From positions 1 to 45,457 of the forward strand of contig CANPBB010000008.1 of assembly GCA_947572235.1 (NCBI GenBank): a stretch of 45,457 nt of DNA, read 5' to 3'. Source of the DNA: an uncultured Clostridia bacterium. Its GTDB lineage: Bacteria > Bacillota > Clostridia > Oscillospirales > Oscillospiraceae. Below, in pieces: positions 23,261-32,235 of this stretch (its first letter is position 1; every line of letters begins with the position of its first letter). Made by a program: the position numbers and the translations under genes. Below the pieces are notes generated by a model. The model did not search any database and was not told the origin of the DNA. It worked only from the letters and a program-made list of their open reading frames with translations.

Positions 23261-24517
23261 ATGAAGATTACCGATGTCGTATGCTCCGCGGGGCGGACCG
23301 GGTTCTACTTTGACGACCAGCGGGCCATCAAGCGGGGTGCCGGTCACAATGGCCTGTTCTATGTGGGAGCGCCTGTCACCGAGGGGTTCAAGGCCATCCG
23401 GCAGGCCGGGGAGTCCATCTCCGTAATGCTCGTGCTGGAGGATGGGCAGATCGCCTACGGCGACTGCGCCGCCGTGCAGTACTCCGGGGCCGGCGGGCGG
23501 GACCCGCTGTTTCTGGCGGAGGACTTCATCCCCATCATCGACCAGTACATCAAGCCGGAACTGGTGGGCAAGGAGGCCAACGACTTCCGGGGCCTCTGCG
23601 CCATGATGGAGGCTATTGAGGTGGAGGGCAGGCGCCTCCACACCGCCATCCGCTACGGCGTCAGTCAGGCGATTTTGGACGCCGTGGCCAAGGCCACCGG
23701 CCGGCTCATGTGCGAGGTGGTGGCTGACGAGTACGGCTGCACCGTCTCCGACAGACCGGTGCCCATCTTCACCCAGTCCGGCGATGACCGGTACAACAAC
23801 GCGGACAAGATGATCCTCAAGGGGGCTCAGGTACTGCCCCACGCCCTCATCAACCACGTGGAGACCAAGCTGGGTCCCAAGGGGGAGAAGCTGGCGGAGT
23901 ATGTGGCTTGGCTGCGGGACCGGATCCTTCAGAACCGCCCGGATGAGAGTTATATGCCCGTGATGCACATGGATGTCTACGGCACCATCGGCGCCGCCTT
24001 CGGCAACAACAACTACGCCGCTATGGCCGACTACATTGAGGAGCTGGGGAGAATCGCCAAGCCCTTCCACCTGCGCATCGAGGGTCCCATGGACTGCGAC
24101 AGCGACCGGGAGACACAGCTCACCGCGCTGGCGGGCCTCACCGCCGAGCTGGATAAGCGGGGCTGCGATGTGGAGCTGGTGGCCGATGAGTGGTGCAACA
24201 CGCTGGAGGACATCAAGCTCTTTGCCGACCACAAGGCGGGGCACATGGTGCAGATCAAGACCCCGGATTTGGGCGGCATCAACAACACCATTGAGGCGGT
24301 GCTCTACTGCAAAGCCAAGGGCATTGGCGCCTATCAGGGCGGCACCTGCAACGAGACTGACCGCAGCGCCCAAGTCTGCGTCCACTGCGCCATGGCCACC
24401 CAGCCGGACCAGATCTTAGCCAAGCCCGGCATGGGTGTGGACGAGGGCTTCATGATCGTCTACAACGAGATGAACCGCATTTTGGCCATGCGCAAGGCGA
24501 AGAAGGGCGGGAAGTAA
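23261..24517 (+). CDS. mal: Methylaspartate ammonia-lyase
   Basis: It removes ammonia from 3-methylaspartate to give mesaconate. The 418-aa enolase-superfamily enzyme keeps the catalytic set: His194 in VLPHALINHV, Mg ligands Asp238 (HMDVYG), Glu274 (IEGPMD) and Asp309 (VADEWCN), and the base Lys333 in QIKTPDLGGINN. QGGTCNETDRSA near the C-terminus completes the active site. It is the third enzyme needed by the pathway and closes the plus-strand operon before a perfect terminator. AAAAGGAG precedes the ATG. Confidence 0.96.
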   Translation: MKITDVVCSAGRTGFYFDDQRAIKRGAGHNGLFYVGAPVTEGFKAIRQAGESISVMLVLEDGQIAYGDCAAVQYSGAGGRDPLFLAEDFIPIIDQYIKPELVGKEANDFRGLCAMMEAIEVEGRRLHTAIRYGVSQAILDAVAKATGRLMCEVVADEYGCTVSDRPVPIFTQSGDDRYNNADKMILKGAQVLPHALINHVETKLGPKGEKLAEYVAWLRDRILQNRPDESYMPVMHMDVYGTIGAAFGNNNYAAMADYIEELGRIAKPFHLRIEGPMDCDSDRETQLTALAGLTAELDKRGCDVELVADEWCNTLEDIKLFADHKAGHMVQIKTPDLGGINNTIEAVLYCKAKGIGAYQGGTCNETDRSAQVCVHCAMATQPDQILAKPGMGVDEGFMIVYNEMNRILAMRKAKKGGK

Positions 24518-24533
24518 GCCCCTCAAACAGGAT

Positions 24534-24571
24534 AAAAAGGATGGAGTATGGCACCATACTCCATCCTTTTT
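24534..24571. terminator. Perfect bidirectional terminator after mal
   Basis: An 18-bp perfect stem around a CA loop, with A5 on one side and T5 on the other. It serves mal on the plus strand and the convergent secreted-protein gene on the minus strand. Confidence 0.95.
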
Positions 24572-24640
24572 AGGTTGTCCCAATTCGCTTTTGTGTTTCC
24601 CACAGGAGAAAATCCAATTCGGTTTGTGTATTTAGAGGAA

Positions 24641-25819
24641 TTATTCGGTGTAGGGCTTGTTGCTCTCCACAAAGACGCCCTGCTCACGGGTCCAGCCGGT
24701 GTTGAAGCCCAAGACCTTGCCTAAATCCCGGAGCTTGAAGTAGGTGTAGCCGCCACCGGCATCGTCGGTGAGAGTGATGGCGGTCATCTCCACTGCCTCG
24801 CCGTCTACCGTGACGCTCTTAGCGCCGCCGGTGTAGGAGCGGTCGCCGGAGAAGGGGGTCTGCATCTCCGAGCCGTTGGGGGTGTATGCCTCGCCGGTAG
24901 TAACGGAGATGGCCTTGGCGGCGTTGTCATAGCCCACGGCGAACTGGGCCTCGGTGCCGCTGAGGATTTGGGCCAGGTCCCGGAGCTTGATGTAGTTGGT
25001 AGGATTGCCCTTCTCGTCCTTTAAGGCGTACATCTGGAACTCCACCGCCTTGCCGTCCACCGTCACCGTCTGGGTGGAGGCGTAGGAGGTGCCGCTGGCG
25101 GGGATGGCCGCCGCCGGGGTATCAGGGATATCGGGAGTGTTGGGGGTATCGGGCTTGGCGTCCTCCCCTTCGGGAATGATAATATAGGCGATGCAGCCGC
25201 CCTCCATTGCCTCGTAGTAAGCGGAGACGCAGTAGGTGCCGGGCTCTGTCAGCGTGGCCTTGGCGCCCTTATGGACACAGGGGATGCTGCTGAGCCTATC
25301 CCAGATATCCGGGGTCTCATTGAACTCCTTCAGGGACATGGTTTTCTCTGTCCCGTCAATCTCACAGTTGATTTTTCCGTCAAAATAGAGGGCCTGCTCC
25401 TTGAGTGTAACGGCGCTTTTTTGCGCGGCATCATAGGTCACAGTATCAATCCCCACACTTGCTATGGCAAGGCGTACCCAGACATCGCCGTCCTCATCAA
25501 CGCCGCCCATGGCCTCGTCATCCTCATAGCCCTCGGTCAGGAGGACTTCCACAGCTCCCTTGGCCGTATAGACCGGGCAGGTGTAGATCTCTGTCGAGTC
25601 GCTGAAACCGCGCAGCTCCACCTCACCGGTCTGTGTCAGATCACCTGTCAGGCTCAGCTGGCTGTTTTCAGCATCCACTTCTTGGACCTTGGAATTGACC
25701 GGATTGTTGGCGCTGTTGTAGCCGTCCAAGTAGATGGTTTTCTCTGCCGCCAGAACCGGGACGGCCAAGGATAGGCACAGTATCAGTGCCAGTGTTAGGG
25801 ACAGTGCTCTCTTTTTCAT
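24641..25819 (-). CDS. Secreted protein with C-terminal stalk domains
   Basis: A 392-aa exported protein. It has a classical signal peptide (MKKRALSLTLALILCLSLAVPVLA, split here as KKRA basic start and a hydrophobic core ending VLA-AE). An acidic N-terminal domain (about 25-225) is followed by a Pro/Asp/Thr linker (PDTPNTPDIPDTP) and two repeats that read as copper-amine-oxidase-N-like stalk domains (VTVDGKAVEFQMYAL...YIKLRDLAQIL and VTVDGEAVEMTAITL...YFKLRDLGKVLGF). Such domains are common in clostridial surface proteins. The ATG at 25819 follows GAGAGGAAC. Function is unknown; it may bind the wall. Confidence 0.8.
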   Translation of the reverse strand: MKKRALSLTLALILCLSLAVPVLAAEKTIYLDGYNSANNPVNSKVQEVDAENSQLSLTGDLTQTGEVELRGFSDSTEIYTCPVYTAKGAVEVLLTEGYEDDEAMGGVDEDGDVWVRLAIASVGIDTVTYDAAQKSAVTLKEQALYFDGKINCEIDGTEKTMSLKEFNETPDIWDRLSSIPCVHKGAKATLTEPGTYCVSAYYEAMEGGCIAYIIIPEGEDAKPDTPNTPDIPDTPAAAIPASGTSYASTQTVTVDGKAVEFQMYALKDEKGNPTNYIKLRDLAQILSGTEAQFAVGYDNAAKAISVTTGEAYTPNGSEMQTPFSGDRSYTGGAKSVTVDGEAVEMTAITLTDDAGGGYTYFKLRDLGKVLGFNTGWTREQGVFVESNKPYTE

Positions 25820-25910
25820 GTTTGTTCCTCTCTTTCTATTATTGGGTTCCAACAGGACTGCGGGGTGTCACCGGTACTTCGCGGCCTGCCGCATCTATGT
25901 TTCCATGTCC

Positions 25911-25939
25911 ATTTTAGATGATTGTCAGTTAAATTGCAA
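25911..25939 (-). promoter_or_regulatory. Promoter of the secreted stalk protein
   Basis: On the minus strand TTGCAA (25934-25939), 17 bp, TAAAAT (25911-25916). Confidence 0.55.
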
Positions 25940-26009
25940 GGGCCGCCATTCGGCAAAAGTTTAGAACGCGGTGCATCCTCTCCGCAGAAAACAGAGAACG
26001 CTCTGTGCC

Positions 26010-27269
26010 TTAAAAAAGCATCCCCGGCTCCATCCGCTCTTTAAGCTCTTGAAGGAACAGCGCCAGTGCCAGCAGGTCAGCACTGCCGCCGGGACTGAGG
26101 TTCCGGCGGATCAACTCGTTGTCTAAGGACCGCGCCAAGGCCTCCCGGGCCTCCGGCGGGGCCGTTAGGATCTTTGCGGCCTCCCCCCGGACGTAGGCCG
26201 CCCCAGCCTCGCCTCCCCGGTGATACAGATTGGTGTCCTCCAAGTGGGCCATGCTCCACAGCAGGGCGGTCAACGGTCCCTCCCGCTCCAGCACGGCACA
26301 GCACTGGCGCAGGGTGGGGAAACCCGCCGCCGCCTCCCCCCGGACGCCCCGCAGGCCGTACCGGGCCCGGACGGCGCTGCCGTGGGTACCCTTGGCCGGC
26401 GGCAGCGCCTGCGCACAGGCGGCGGCTGTAGAGAGCACCGGCAATCCTCGAAAGAAGGAGGCCCCCGCCGCCCAGAGGAGGAGGGACAGGGAGTACACCG
26501 CCCCCTTGTGGGTGTTCACGCCGCCGGTAACAGCAAACATATCCGCCTCCGTTGCCAACCCCGCTCTTTGGAGCTTTTTCGGGGAGGCCCCGGCCAGCCC
26601 TAAGGCCGCGAACTGCCGCAGGTGAGGCCTCAGAACCTCCGCACTCCGCCGGAACAGGGACAGGTCCATATCCTGGTGAGCTCCGCTGTTCCGCCCGTCC
26701 ACCAAGCCCGGCTTGGGTGTAAAAGCCGCCTCTTGGAGCAGCGCCTCCGCCGCCAGATGTCCTAAGTGGTCCCCGGCGAAGGCCCGCAGCAGCTCTATCG
26801 TCCGCCCCTCTAAGGCCGGGAGACCGTGGGCGCGGCTGCGGGCGCAGGGACCCGCCGGTCCGCCGCAGAGCAGGCAGGTCCGCTCCTGTAATCGGGAGAG
26901 CTTTTTCCCGTCTGCCTCAATCACGTCCATATCATAGAGCCGCCCGATCTCATCCACCTCCTCGATGGCAAGGCAGAGGGCTTTCAGCTCCGCCGCCGGA
27001 CGGTCACAGACCAGCAGGGCGGCGGGGCCGGCGCGCAGAAAGACGATCTCCTTGTACACCGGCTCCCCCAGAGCCTCCCGAAGGCGGCAGAGGCCAGCGC
27101 GGAAGGCAAAGCGAACCAAGGGGGCATCCTTTATCGGGCCGGGTATGTTCATGGTGAAGGAGATCAGGGGCCGGCCGAACCGATCCAGCAGGGTCCTCTG
27201 CTTTGCCGCCCGGTCCTCCCGGGCCTGTAAAACCTCCTGTAGGGAGGCCGCCGCCTCTCCTAAGGGCAT
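26010..27269 (-). CDS. citXG: CitX-CitG fusion, lyase prosthetic-group synthesis
   Basis: This protein makes and attaches the prosthetic group of the lyase. The N-terminal part (about 1-150) is CitX-like: RTLLDRFGRPLISFTMNIPGP is the hallmark of the holo-ACP synthase that transfers the nucleotide to CitD. The C-terminal part (about 175-419) is CitG-like triphosphoribosyl-dephospho-CoA synthase: EALLQEAAFTPKPGLVDGRNSGAHQDMDL, VTGGVNTHKGAVYSL and MAHLEDTNLYHRGG are characteristic. A CXXC pair (LLCGGPAGPC) lies between. The ATG at 27269 is preferred; a GTG at 27293 would overlap the upstream gene. It lies 5 bp after that gene and forms one unit with it. Confidence 0.9.
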   Translation of the reverse strand: MPLGEAAASLQEVLQAREDRAAKQRTLLDRFGRPLISFTMNIPGPIKDAPLVRFAFRAGLCRLREALGEPVYKEIVFLRAGPAALLVCDRPAAELKALCLAIEEVDEIGRLYDMDVIEADGKKLSRLQERTCLLCGGPAGPCARSRAHGLPALEGRTIELLRAFAGDHLGHLAAEALLQEAAFTPKPGLVDGRNSGAHQDMDLSLFRRSAEVLRPHLRQFAALGLAGASPKKLQRAGLATEADMFAVTGGVNTHKGAVYSLSLLLWAAGASFFRGLPVLSTAAACAQALPPAKGTHGSAVRARYGLRGVRGEAAAGFPTLRQCCAVLEREGPLTALLWSMAHLEDTNLYHRGGEAGAAYVRGEAAKILTAPPEAREALARSLDNELIRRNLSPGGSADLLALALFLQELKERMEPGMLF

Positions 27270-27274
27270 GGCGC

Positions 27275-28216
27275 TCACTCCGCCAAATCCCACTGCTTCT
27301 GCTGCTGGGCGTCCAGCTTTTGCAGGTTCTCCTCGGCACCCTCACCCACACAGCCCACCAGCAGGTAGCGGTGGCCGAAGCGGTCATAGATAAAGTGGTG
27401 GAGGAGGTGGAAGTCGTAGATCTGGCCGGTGCTGGCCACGTGGATGCGGGGCCCGGTGCAGGGGTGGGAATGGCCGTCAATGGACACATGGCGGGGGTCG
27501 ATGTAGGCGATGGGCAGATCGGCGCGGATCATGTCGTTGACCTTTTGCTCCAACTCTTGGATGTCAAAGTTCGGGGCCTTGTCCGGGAAGGTGATCACAA
27601 AGCCGTGCCGCACATCGTCATGGCCGCAGCGGGCCAGATCCTCCGGCGACATGCAGAATTCGCACAGGTCCTCAGCGGTGTGGGCCATCAGGCGGTAGCT
27701 GAGGGACTCGTAGGCCGCGTCCCGAATATCCTGAGGCTCCGGACCAAAGAGGGTGGGCCGGGCGATTGTCACCTGCTCACCCACGCTGATGAGCAGGTTG
27801 GCGTTGTAGCCTAAGAGGGGGTAGACCAAGTCGAAGTGCTCCACAATCACCCGCTTTCCGCTGTGCAGGGCGTGGTCGATGGCCTCGGCCAAGGTGCTCA
27901 TCTGGGTGAAGCCATTCTCAAAGCGGATATCCACATGGTAGGTGTAGGGGGTGAAGTAGCTCCTCTGGTCGTCAATATCCAGCAGCGGCAGAGGGCGGAC
28001 GTAGACGCCGTCGTCATCGTTGGTCAGCTCCAGACCGGGGAACATCCCTCGGATCAGGGCGCTTTTGCCCGACCCGGCCTCGCCAATGATTCCAATCAGC
28101 TTGTCAAAGGGAGAGAGGTACAGCTGGGCCAGCTGCATCCCCAAAGTGTACATCCGCGTCCGTCCCCGAGGGGCAAAATAGGTGCTCAGAATATGGCTCT
28201 CTTGCCGTTCTTTCAT
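27275..28216 (-). CDS. P-loop protein with AlaRS second-additional-domain-like region
   Basis: A 313-aa cytosolic protein between citC and citXG. The N-terminal half has a Walker A motif GIIGEAGSGKSALIRG (about 42-57) and an AAA-like or kinase-like core, with VIVEHFDLVYPLLG as a possible Walker B strand. The C-terminal half has CGHDDVRHGFVITF and a DGHSHPCTGPRIHVASTG segment, the histidine-rich pattern of the second additional (editing-like) domain of alanyl-tRNA synthetase. I recall similar proteins near citramalate lyase genes of glutamate fermenters, but no function is established. Co-translation with citXG suggests a role in lyase maturation or repair. Confidence 0.6.
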   Translation of the reverse strand: MKERQESHILSTYFAPRGRTRMYTLGMQLAQLYLSPFDKLIGIIGEAGSGKSALIRGMFPGLELTNDDDGVYVRPLPLLDIDDQRSYFTPYTYHVDIRFENGFTQMSTLAEAIDHALHSGKRVIVEHFDLVYPLLGYNANLLISVGEQVTIARPTLFGPEPQDIRDAAYESLSYRLMAHTAEDLCEFCMSPEDLARCGHDDVRHGFVITFPDKAPNFDIQELEQKVNDMIRADLPIAYIDPRHVSIDGHSHPCTGPRIHVASTGQIYDFHLLHHFIYDRFGHRYLLVGCVGEGAEENLQKLDAQQQKQWDLAE

Positions 28217-28290
28217 CGTCTATTCCTCTCTTTTCTCAAAAATGCAGGAAAACATATGCCATTTGGGGGATTTTTCCGCCAACTTCTCCG

Positions 28291-29277
28291 TCAGATTTGG
28301 CCCCTCAGATACTGGAAAGTGCTATGAGGGACCAGCTTTTGTATGGTCTTTAGGTCCTTCCGCTCCAAGGCGGCGCGGACGGCGCTGGCGCTGACAGGGC
28401 AGTCACCGCGCCTCAGGCGGGGGATCAGGCGGACCTCCACACCACGGCTGGGAAGGGAGGCGAGGAGGGCGGCATTGTACTGGTCTGTCATGGGGGACAG
28501 GGGCTCCGTTCCCACGTATCGGCAGGTGATGGCAAAGCGGGGGACGAAATAGCGGAGAAAGATCTCAATATCTATTTGGCACTGGACCTCCCCCGCCCTG
28601 TCCCGGTCCTTGAGGAAGTAGGTGGGAAAGGTGGCCTGTGAGATCAGATAGGGTCCTGTGGGCAGCACGTGAACATTGGGGAGATCCGCCGTACCCCGAC
28701 GCACCAGCTCGATCCGGTCCTTGGCGGGAAAGCACCCCCGGTCCTCGGAGAGGACGAAGATATAGACCTGACGGCACTCCGCCGCCGCCGTGGCAATCAG
28801 GTGCTGGTGTCCTATGGTGAAGGGGTCGCAGTTCATCACCGCCGCCCCCACCCGGTCCTCCGGTTGGACGGGCTGAACCGGCAGCTCCTCCAAAAAGCGG
28901 CGGATGCCCTCCCGCCGGTCCTCCATCAGCAGCACGCGGCTTGTTCGGGCTATGCTGTAAAAGAGGAGCGGGATAAAAAGGGCCTCGTTCTCCGGCTTGG
29001 TGTAGAGAAAGAGGTGGCGAATCCCGGCGCGGAAGGCCCCCTGCCGCAGGGGCGTCAGCACAGCGGAGAGCAGCCCCTCCCCCTGCCGTTCCGGGGCCAC
29101 AGCGATGCACTTGAGCAGCCCCCCCTGCCGGGAGGCGGTGGCAGTCAGTGTCCCGCCGTCCCAGAGGAGAGCCGTCTCTTCCACCGCGCTGTCCGCCTCC
29201 AGTCCGGCACGGGCCAGAAGGGCGCGCCAGAGTTCCCCCTTTGCCCCGCCGGGGGTGGAGAGTACCTCTACATCCAT
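28291..29277 (-). CDS. citC: [Citrate/citramalate lyase] ligase
   Basis: CitC acetylates the thiol of the prosthetic group with ATP and acetate, switching the lyase on. The 328-aa protein has an N-terminal GNAT-like domain (about 1-125: LLKCIAVAPERQGEGLLSAVL) and a C-terminal nucleotidyltransferase domain with MNCDPFTIGHQHLI (the HxGH-type site) and CPVSASAVRAAL (the second nucleotide motif). The length is normal. It is the first gene of the minus-strand accessory unit citC, P-loop gene, citXG, with its own promoter (29330-29357). Confidence 0.92.
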   Translation of the reverse strand: MDVEVLSTPGGAKGELWRALLARAGLEADSAVEETALLWDGGTLTATASRQGGLLKCIAVAPERQGEGLLSAVLTPLRQGAFRAGIRHLFLYTKPENEALFIPLLFYSIARTSRVLLMEDRREGIRRFLEELPVQPVQPEDRVGAAVMNCDPFTIGHQHLIATAAAECRQVYIFVLSEDRGCFPAKDRIELVRRGTADLPNVHVLPTGPYLISQATFPTYFLKDRDRAGEVQCQIDIEIFLRYFVPRFAITCRYVGTEPLSPMTDQYNAALLASLPSRGVEVRLIPRLRRGDCPVSASAVRAALERKDLKTIQKLVPHSTFQYLRGQI

Positions 29278-29329
29278 GGCGATACACCGTCCTTTCCATT
29301 ATGCGGCGCCTGTTGACTGCTATATGGGT

Positions 29330-29357
29330 ATTATACAGCATTTGAAGGAATTTACAA
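29330..29357 (-). promoter_or_regulatory. Promoter of citC operon
   Basis: On the minus strand TTGTAA (29352-29357), 16 bp, perfect TATAAT (29330-29335). Confidence 0.6.
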
Positions 29358-29408
29358 AGGAAAAATCGGCTTTTCCAAAGGAATTGCCGGGTTGCCGGAG
29401 GGTACGGC

Positions 29409-29451
29409 AAAAGGGGAAGGGGCCCGACGACGTCGGGCCCCTTCCCCTTTT
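29409..29451. terminator. Strong terminator of the transport operon
   Basis: A 21-bp perfect palindromic stem around 29430 with A4 and T4 tails. It separates the minus-strand transport operon from the citC operon. Confidence 0.95.
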
Positions 29452-29479
29452 GAGAGGGTTGGTATAAAGAACTATATCC

Positions 29480-30136
29480 TCATCTGAGGAGTTCTTTGAC
29501 TTTTTCCGCCACCACAGGGCCCAGTTTGGCGTGATCCGCCCGGCTGTAGTGGAGTCCGTCCAAGGTGTTGATCTCAAAGTGCAGGTCCGCGCAGTCAATG
29601 AAGCCGCAGCCGTGCTGCGCCGCAATATCACGGTAGAGTGGTCCTAAGGCCACACTCTTCTCGTAGGCCAGCGGGCCGTAGCTGAAGCCGAAGATCATAT
29701 CCGCGATATCTTTTTTTACCGGGGCGGGGGCGATCAGCAACACCTTGGGGGCGGGATAGCCGTAGTAGGGCTGCTGGGCCGCGGCTACCAGTTTCTCCAT
29801 GCCGAAGGCGATCATGCCAGCGGTGAGGTTGAACATATGTTTTAGCTCGTTAACACCCATCTGAAGAATCACCAAGTCCAAGGGGGCTTGGGCGTCCAAG
29901 GCGGCTTCCAAGGCGTGGAGGCCGTGGCGGTGGGGAAAGTAGGGATCCTCCACCATGTTGGTCCGGGCGTTCAGCGCATCCTCGATGACGCGGTACTCCC
30001 CACCCAAGAGGTTCTGCACGATACCTGGCCAGCGCACGTTGAAGGGCATCCGCTGTCCGGAGCCTATGGCCGGGTCGTAGGTGGTAAAGTCGTAGCCCCA
30101 AGTGTTGGAATCGCCGAAGCAGAGAATGTGTTTCAT
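29480..30136 (-). CDS. SGNH/GDSL-family hydrolase
   Basis: A 218-aa cytosolic esterase-type protein of the SGNH superfamily. Block I is FGDSNTWGYD with the Ser nucleophile (residue 9), the oxyanion and block III region reads LQMGVNELK (Asn), and the catalytic Asp/His pair is DGLHYS near residue 195. No signal peptide. It is the last gene of the operon and could deacylate a sugar or another imported ester. The start follows AGGAAGG. Confidence 0.85.
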   Translation of the reverse strand: MKHILCFGDSNTWGYDFTTYDPAIGSGQRMPFNVRWPGIVQNLLGGEYRVIEDALNARTNMVEDPYFPHRHGLHALEAALDAQAPLDLVILQMGVNELKHMFNLTAGMIAFGMEKLVAAAQQPYYGYPAPKVLLIAPAPVKKDIADMIFGFSYGPLAYEKSVALGPLYRDIAAQHGCGFIDCADLHFEINTLDGLHYSRADHAKLGPVVAEKVKELLR

Positions 30137-30160
30137 GGGGTAAACTCCTTCCTTTCTTGG

Positions 30161-30535
30161 CTATGCCGCGCCATAGCTGCGGATTAAGCGCAGCAGTTCG
30201 ATCAGTGTTTCGTCCGCCTCCCCCAGCTCTTGGAGGTCAATGGCCCCCTCCTTGGCCAAGGTCAGCAGCTCGGTTCCGTAGTGTGCGATTTTCTCCCCGG
30301 CCGTTGTCTCCCCCGACACCTCCGCTTTGCAGCAGAGGACCTTTAAAAGGTAGATCAGGTCCTTTGGGGCCTTGGAGGCAACGTAGGTCTCCTCCGCCGC
30401 CTCCGCCGACACCTCGGAGAGGTGGGCGAAGGGGAATGGGGTCCCCTGCCGCCGGATCTGGCCGGCGAATACCGCCGCAGTCATGCACAAGAGCACGGTG
30501 ACCAGGGAGAGAATCAGGCCCCGCCGACGGGCCAT
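30161..30535 (-). CDS. Small membrane-anchored hypothetical protein
   Basis: A 124-aa protein with an N-terminal membrane helix or signal anchor (LILSLVTVLLCMTAAVFA, about 7-24), followed by a helical soluble domain with the pattern KAPKDLIYLLKVLCCKAEVSGE. The start chosen (30535) is an ATG behind GGAGGGAG; a longer frame to 30589 has no ribosome site. I do not recognise the family. It lies 24 bp upstream of the SGNH gene, so the two may act together. Confidence 0.6.
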   Translation of the reverse strand: MARRRGLILSLVTVLLCMTAAVFAGQIRRQGTPFPFAHLSEVSAEAAEETYVASKAPKDLIYLLKVLCCKAEVSGETTAGEKIAHYGTELLTLAKEGAIDLQELGEADETLIELLRLIRSYGAA

Positions 30536-30650
30536 CTCAGGCTCCCTCCGCGCCAAGCCAGGCCGCGGGGACAACAGGGGCGTCGGCACAGACAGATGCG
30601 CGCTGTTTTACATCCATAGAAGCTCCTTATCTCCAGCGCCCGCCGGACGG

Positions 30651-31406
30651 TTACTCCTTCCAAGAGATGATCTTTTTCTGGGCAAAGGAGATCAAACCGT
30701 ACATGATGAGGCCAATGATAGTCACATAGAAAATACAGGCGAAGGACTGGGTTGTTTTTAGGTACTGGGAGTATTTGATAATCTGGGATCCAAGGCCGGT
30801 GTTGCCGGCGTTGTACTCCACACTGATACAGGTGGTGGTAGCAAAAATGGCCGCAAGACGCACACCGGTGAAAATGTCCGATGCCGCCGAGGGCAGGGTC
30901 ATCTTCAGATAGGTCTTGATGGGATCAGCCCCCATGGACTGCATCAGCTCCCGCCGGATGGTGGGGACATTGTTGAAGCCGGTGCAGGCATTCATATTGA
31001 TGACGGCGAAGGACTGGATCACCACGGTGGTAATGCGCATATTCAGACCGAAGCCCATCATCAGCATCAAAAGGGGGATCAGGGAGATCAGAGGCGTGGT
31101 CACAAGGAAAGTGATGTAGGGGCTCAGCGCCGCGTTGACCAGAGGGAAACTGGTAACAAGGGAGGCTAAGAGCAGCCCCACAGGGATGGCGATGAGGAAG
31201 CCCATCAGCACCACCTCGAAGGTTACTAAGATGTGGGGCCAGAACTCCGGAAAATCCACCACCATGGAGCGGAAAATCTCCGTGGGCTTGGGGAGAAACC
31301 AAGTGGGAACCTCGTTGACCGTACAGGCGATCTCCCACAGGGAAAAGATCAGCAGAAAGGAGACAACGGGGGCGAGGAAGCTGATCAGTTTGTTCTTCTT
31401 TTTCAT
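30651..31406 (-). CDS. ABC importer permease A (SsuC/TauC type)
   Basis: A 251-aa membrane protein of the BPD_transp_1 family with about six helices. The N-terminal helix (LISFLAPVVSFLLIFSLWEIA) and the EAA loop MQSMGADPIKTYLKMTLPSAASDIFTGVRLA fit permeases that work with NMT1/SsuA-type binding proteins. It is encoded after an intact ATPase gene (31420-32223), 13 bp apart. The cluster has two permeases and two ATPases, suggesting a heteromeric importer. Confidence 0.88.
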   Translation of the reverse strand: MKKKNKLISFLAPVVSFLLIFSLWEIACTVNEVPTWFLPKPTEIFRSMVVDFPEFWPHILVTFEVVLMGFLIAIPVGLLLASLVTSFPLVNAALSPYITFLVTTPLISLIPLLMLMMGFGLNMRITTVVIQSFAVINMNACTGFNNVPTIRRELMQSMGADPIKTYLKMTLPSAASDIFTGVRLAAIFATTTCISVEYNAGNTGLGSQIIKYSQYLKTTQSFACIFYVTIIGLIMYGLISFAQKKIISWKE

Positions 31407-31419
31407 GCCGTTTTCCTCC

Positions 31420-32223
31420 TCACTTGATCTTGCTCAAATCAATCTCACCGATACAGCCCTCCAGCTTCTCCCGGTACTGGATGAACTTGGGCTGGGTGAT
31501 CATGGAAAGCGTTCGGGGCCGGGGGAGATCTAAATCTACGATCTCCACTAAACGGCCAGGGTGGGTGCCCATCACATAGACCCGAGAGGAGAGGAGCACC
31601 GCCTCCTCGATATTGTGGGTGATGAAGATGATGGTCTTTTTTGTCCGGGTCCAGATGTCCAAGAGCTCCATATTCATCTGCTCACGGGTCAGCTCGTCCA
31701 AGGCGCCGAATGGCTCGTCCATCAGGAGGATCTCCGGGTCGTGGACCATCGCCCGGATCACGCCGGCCCTCTGGAGCATCCCGCCGGAGATCTCCGCTGG
31801 GTAGGCTTTGGCGTACTCCGTGAGACCCACCAGCTCCAAGAGCTCATCCACCCGCTTTTCCCACTCGGGCCCCTTCAGGTCAAAAACACGAAGAGGCAGG
31901 GCGATATTCTCCCGGACGGTGAACCAAGGGAGCATGTTGGGCTGCTGGAAGATAAAGCCCATCTTACGAAGGATAGACTGGGGCATCTTCTTTTTGGCGT
32001 AGTTGACCTTCTGCCCGTCAATGAAGATATCCCCCTCGGTGGTGTCGATGATGCCGTCCAGCATGCGGATCAGCGTGGATTTGCCGCAACCGGAGGGCCC
32101 TAAAATAGAGACGAACTCCCCCGCCGCGATCTCCATGGAGTAGTCCTTCACCGCCAGAATAGACTGGCTGCGGGTCTGGAATACCTTGGTGACATGGTCA
32201 AATTTGATCTTGGGTTCCTGCAC
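31420..32223 (-). CDS. ABC importer ATPase, catalytically intact
   Basis: A 267-aa nucleotide-binding subunit of the nitrate/sulfonate/taurine class. Motifs: Walker A GPSGCGKST (42-50), Q-loop FQQPNMLPW, signature ISGGMLQR (with Ile in place of the usual Leu), Walker B LLMDEPFGALD with Glu170, and switch ITHNIEEA with His203. Every catalytic residue is present, in contrast to the paralogue at 33043-33831. Confidence 0.93.
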   Translation of the reverse strand: MQEPKIKFDHVTKVFQTRSQSILAVKDYSMEIAAGEFVSILGPSGCGKSTLIRMLDGIIDTTEGDIFIDGQKVNYAKKKMPQSILRKMGFIFQQPNMLPWFTVRENIALPLRVFDLKGPEWEKRVDELLELVGLTEYAKAYPAEISGGMLQRAGVIRAMVHDPEILLMDEPFGALDELTREQMNMELLDIWTRTKKTIIFITHNIEEAVLLSSRVYVMGTHPGRLVEIVDLDLPRPRTLSMITQPKFIQYREKLEGCIGEIDLSKIK

Positions 32224-32235
32224 GCTTCCGCCTCC

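Noticed and set aside
23228-24385. A 385-codon minus-strand frame inside mal
   Set aside because: Antisense shadow of a well-supported enzyme with conserved active-site residues.
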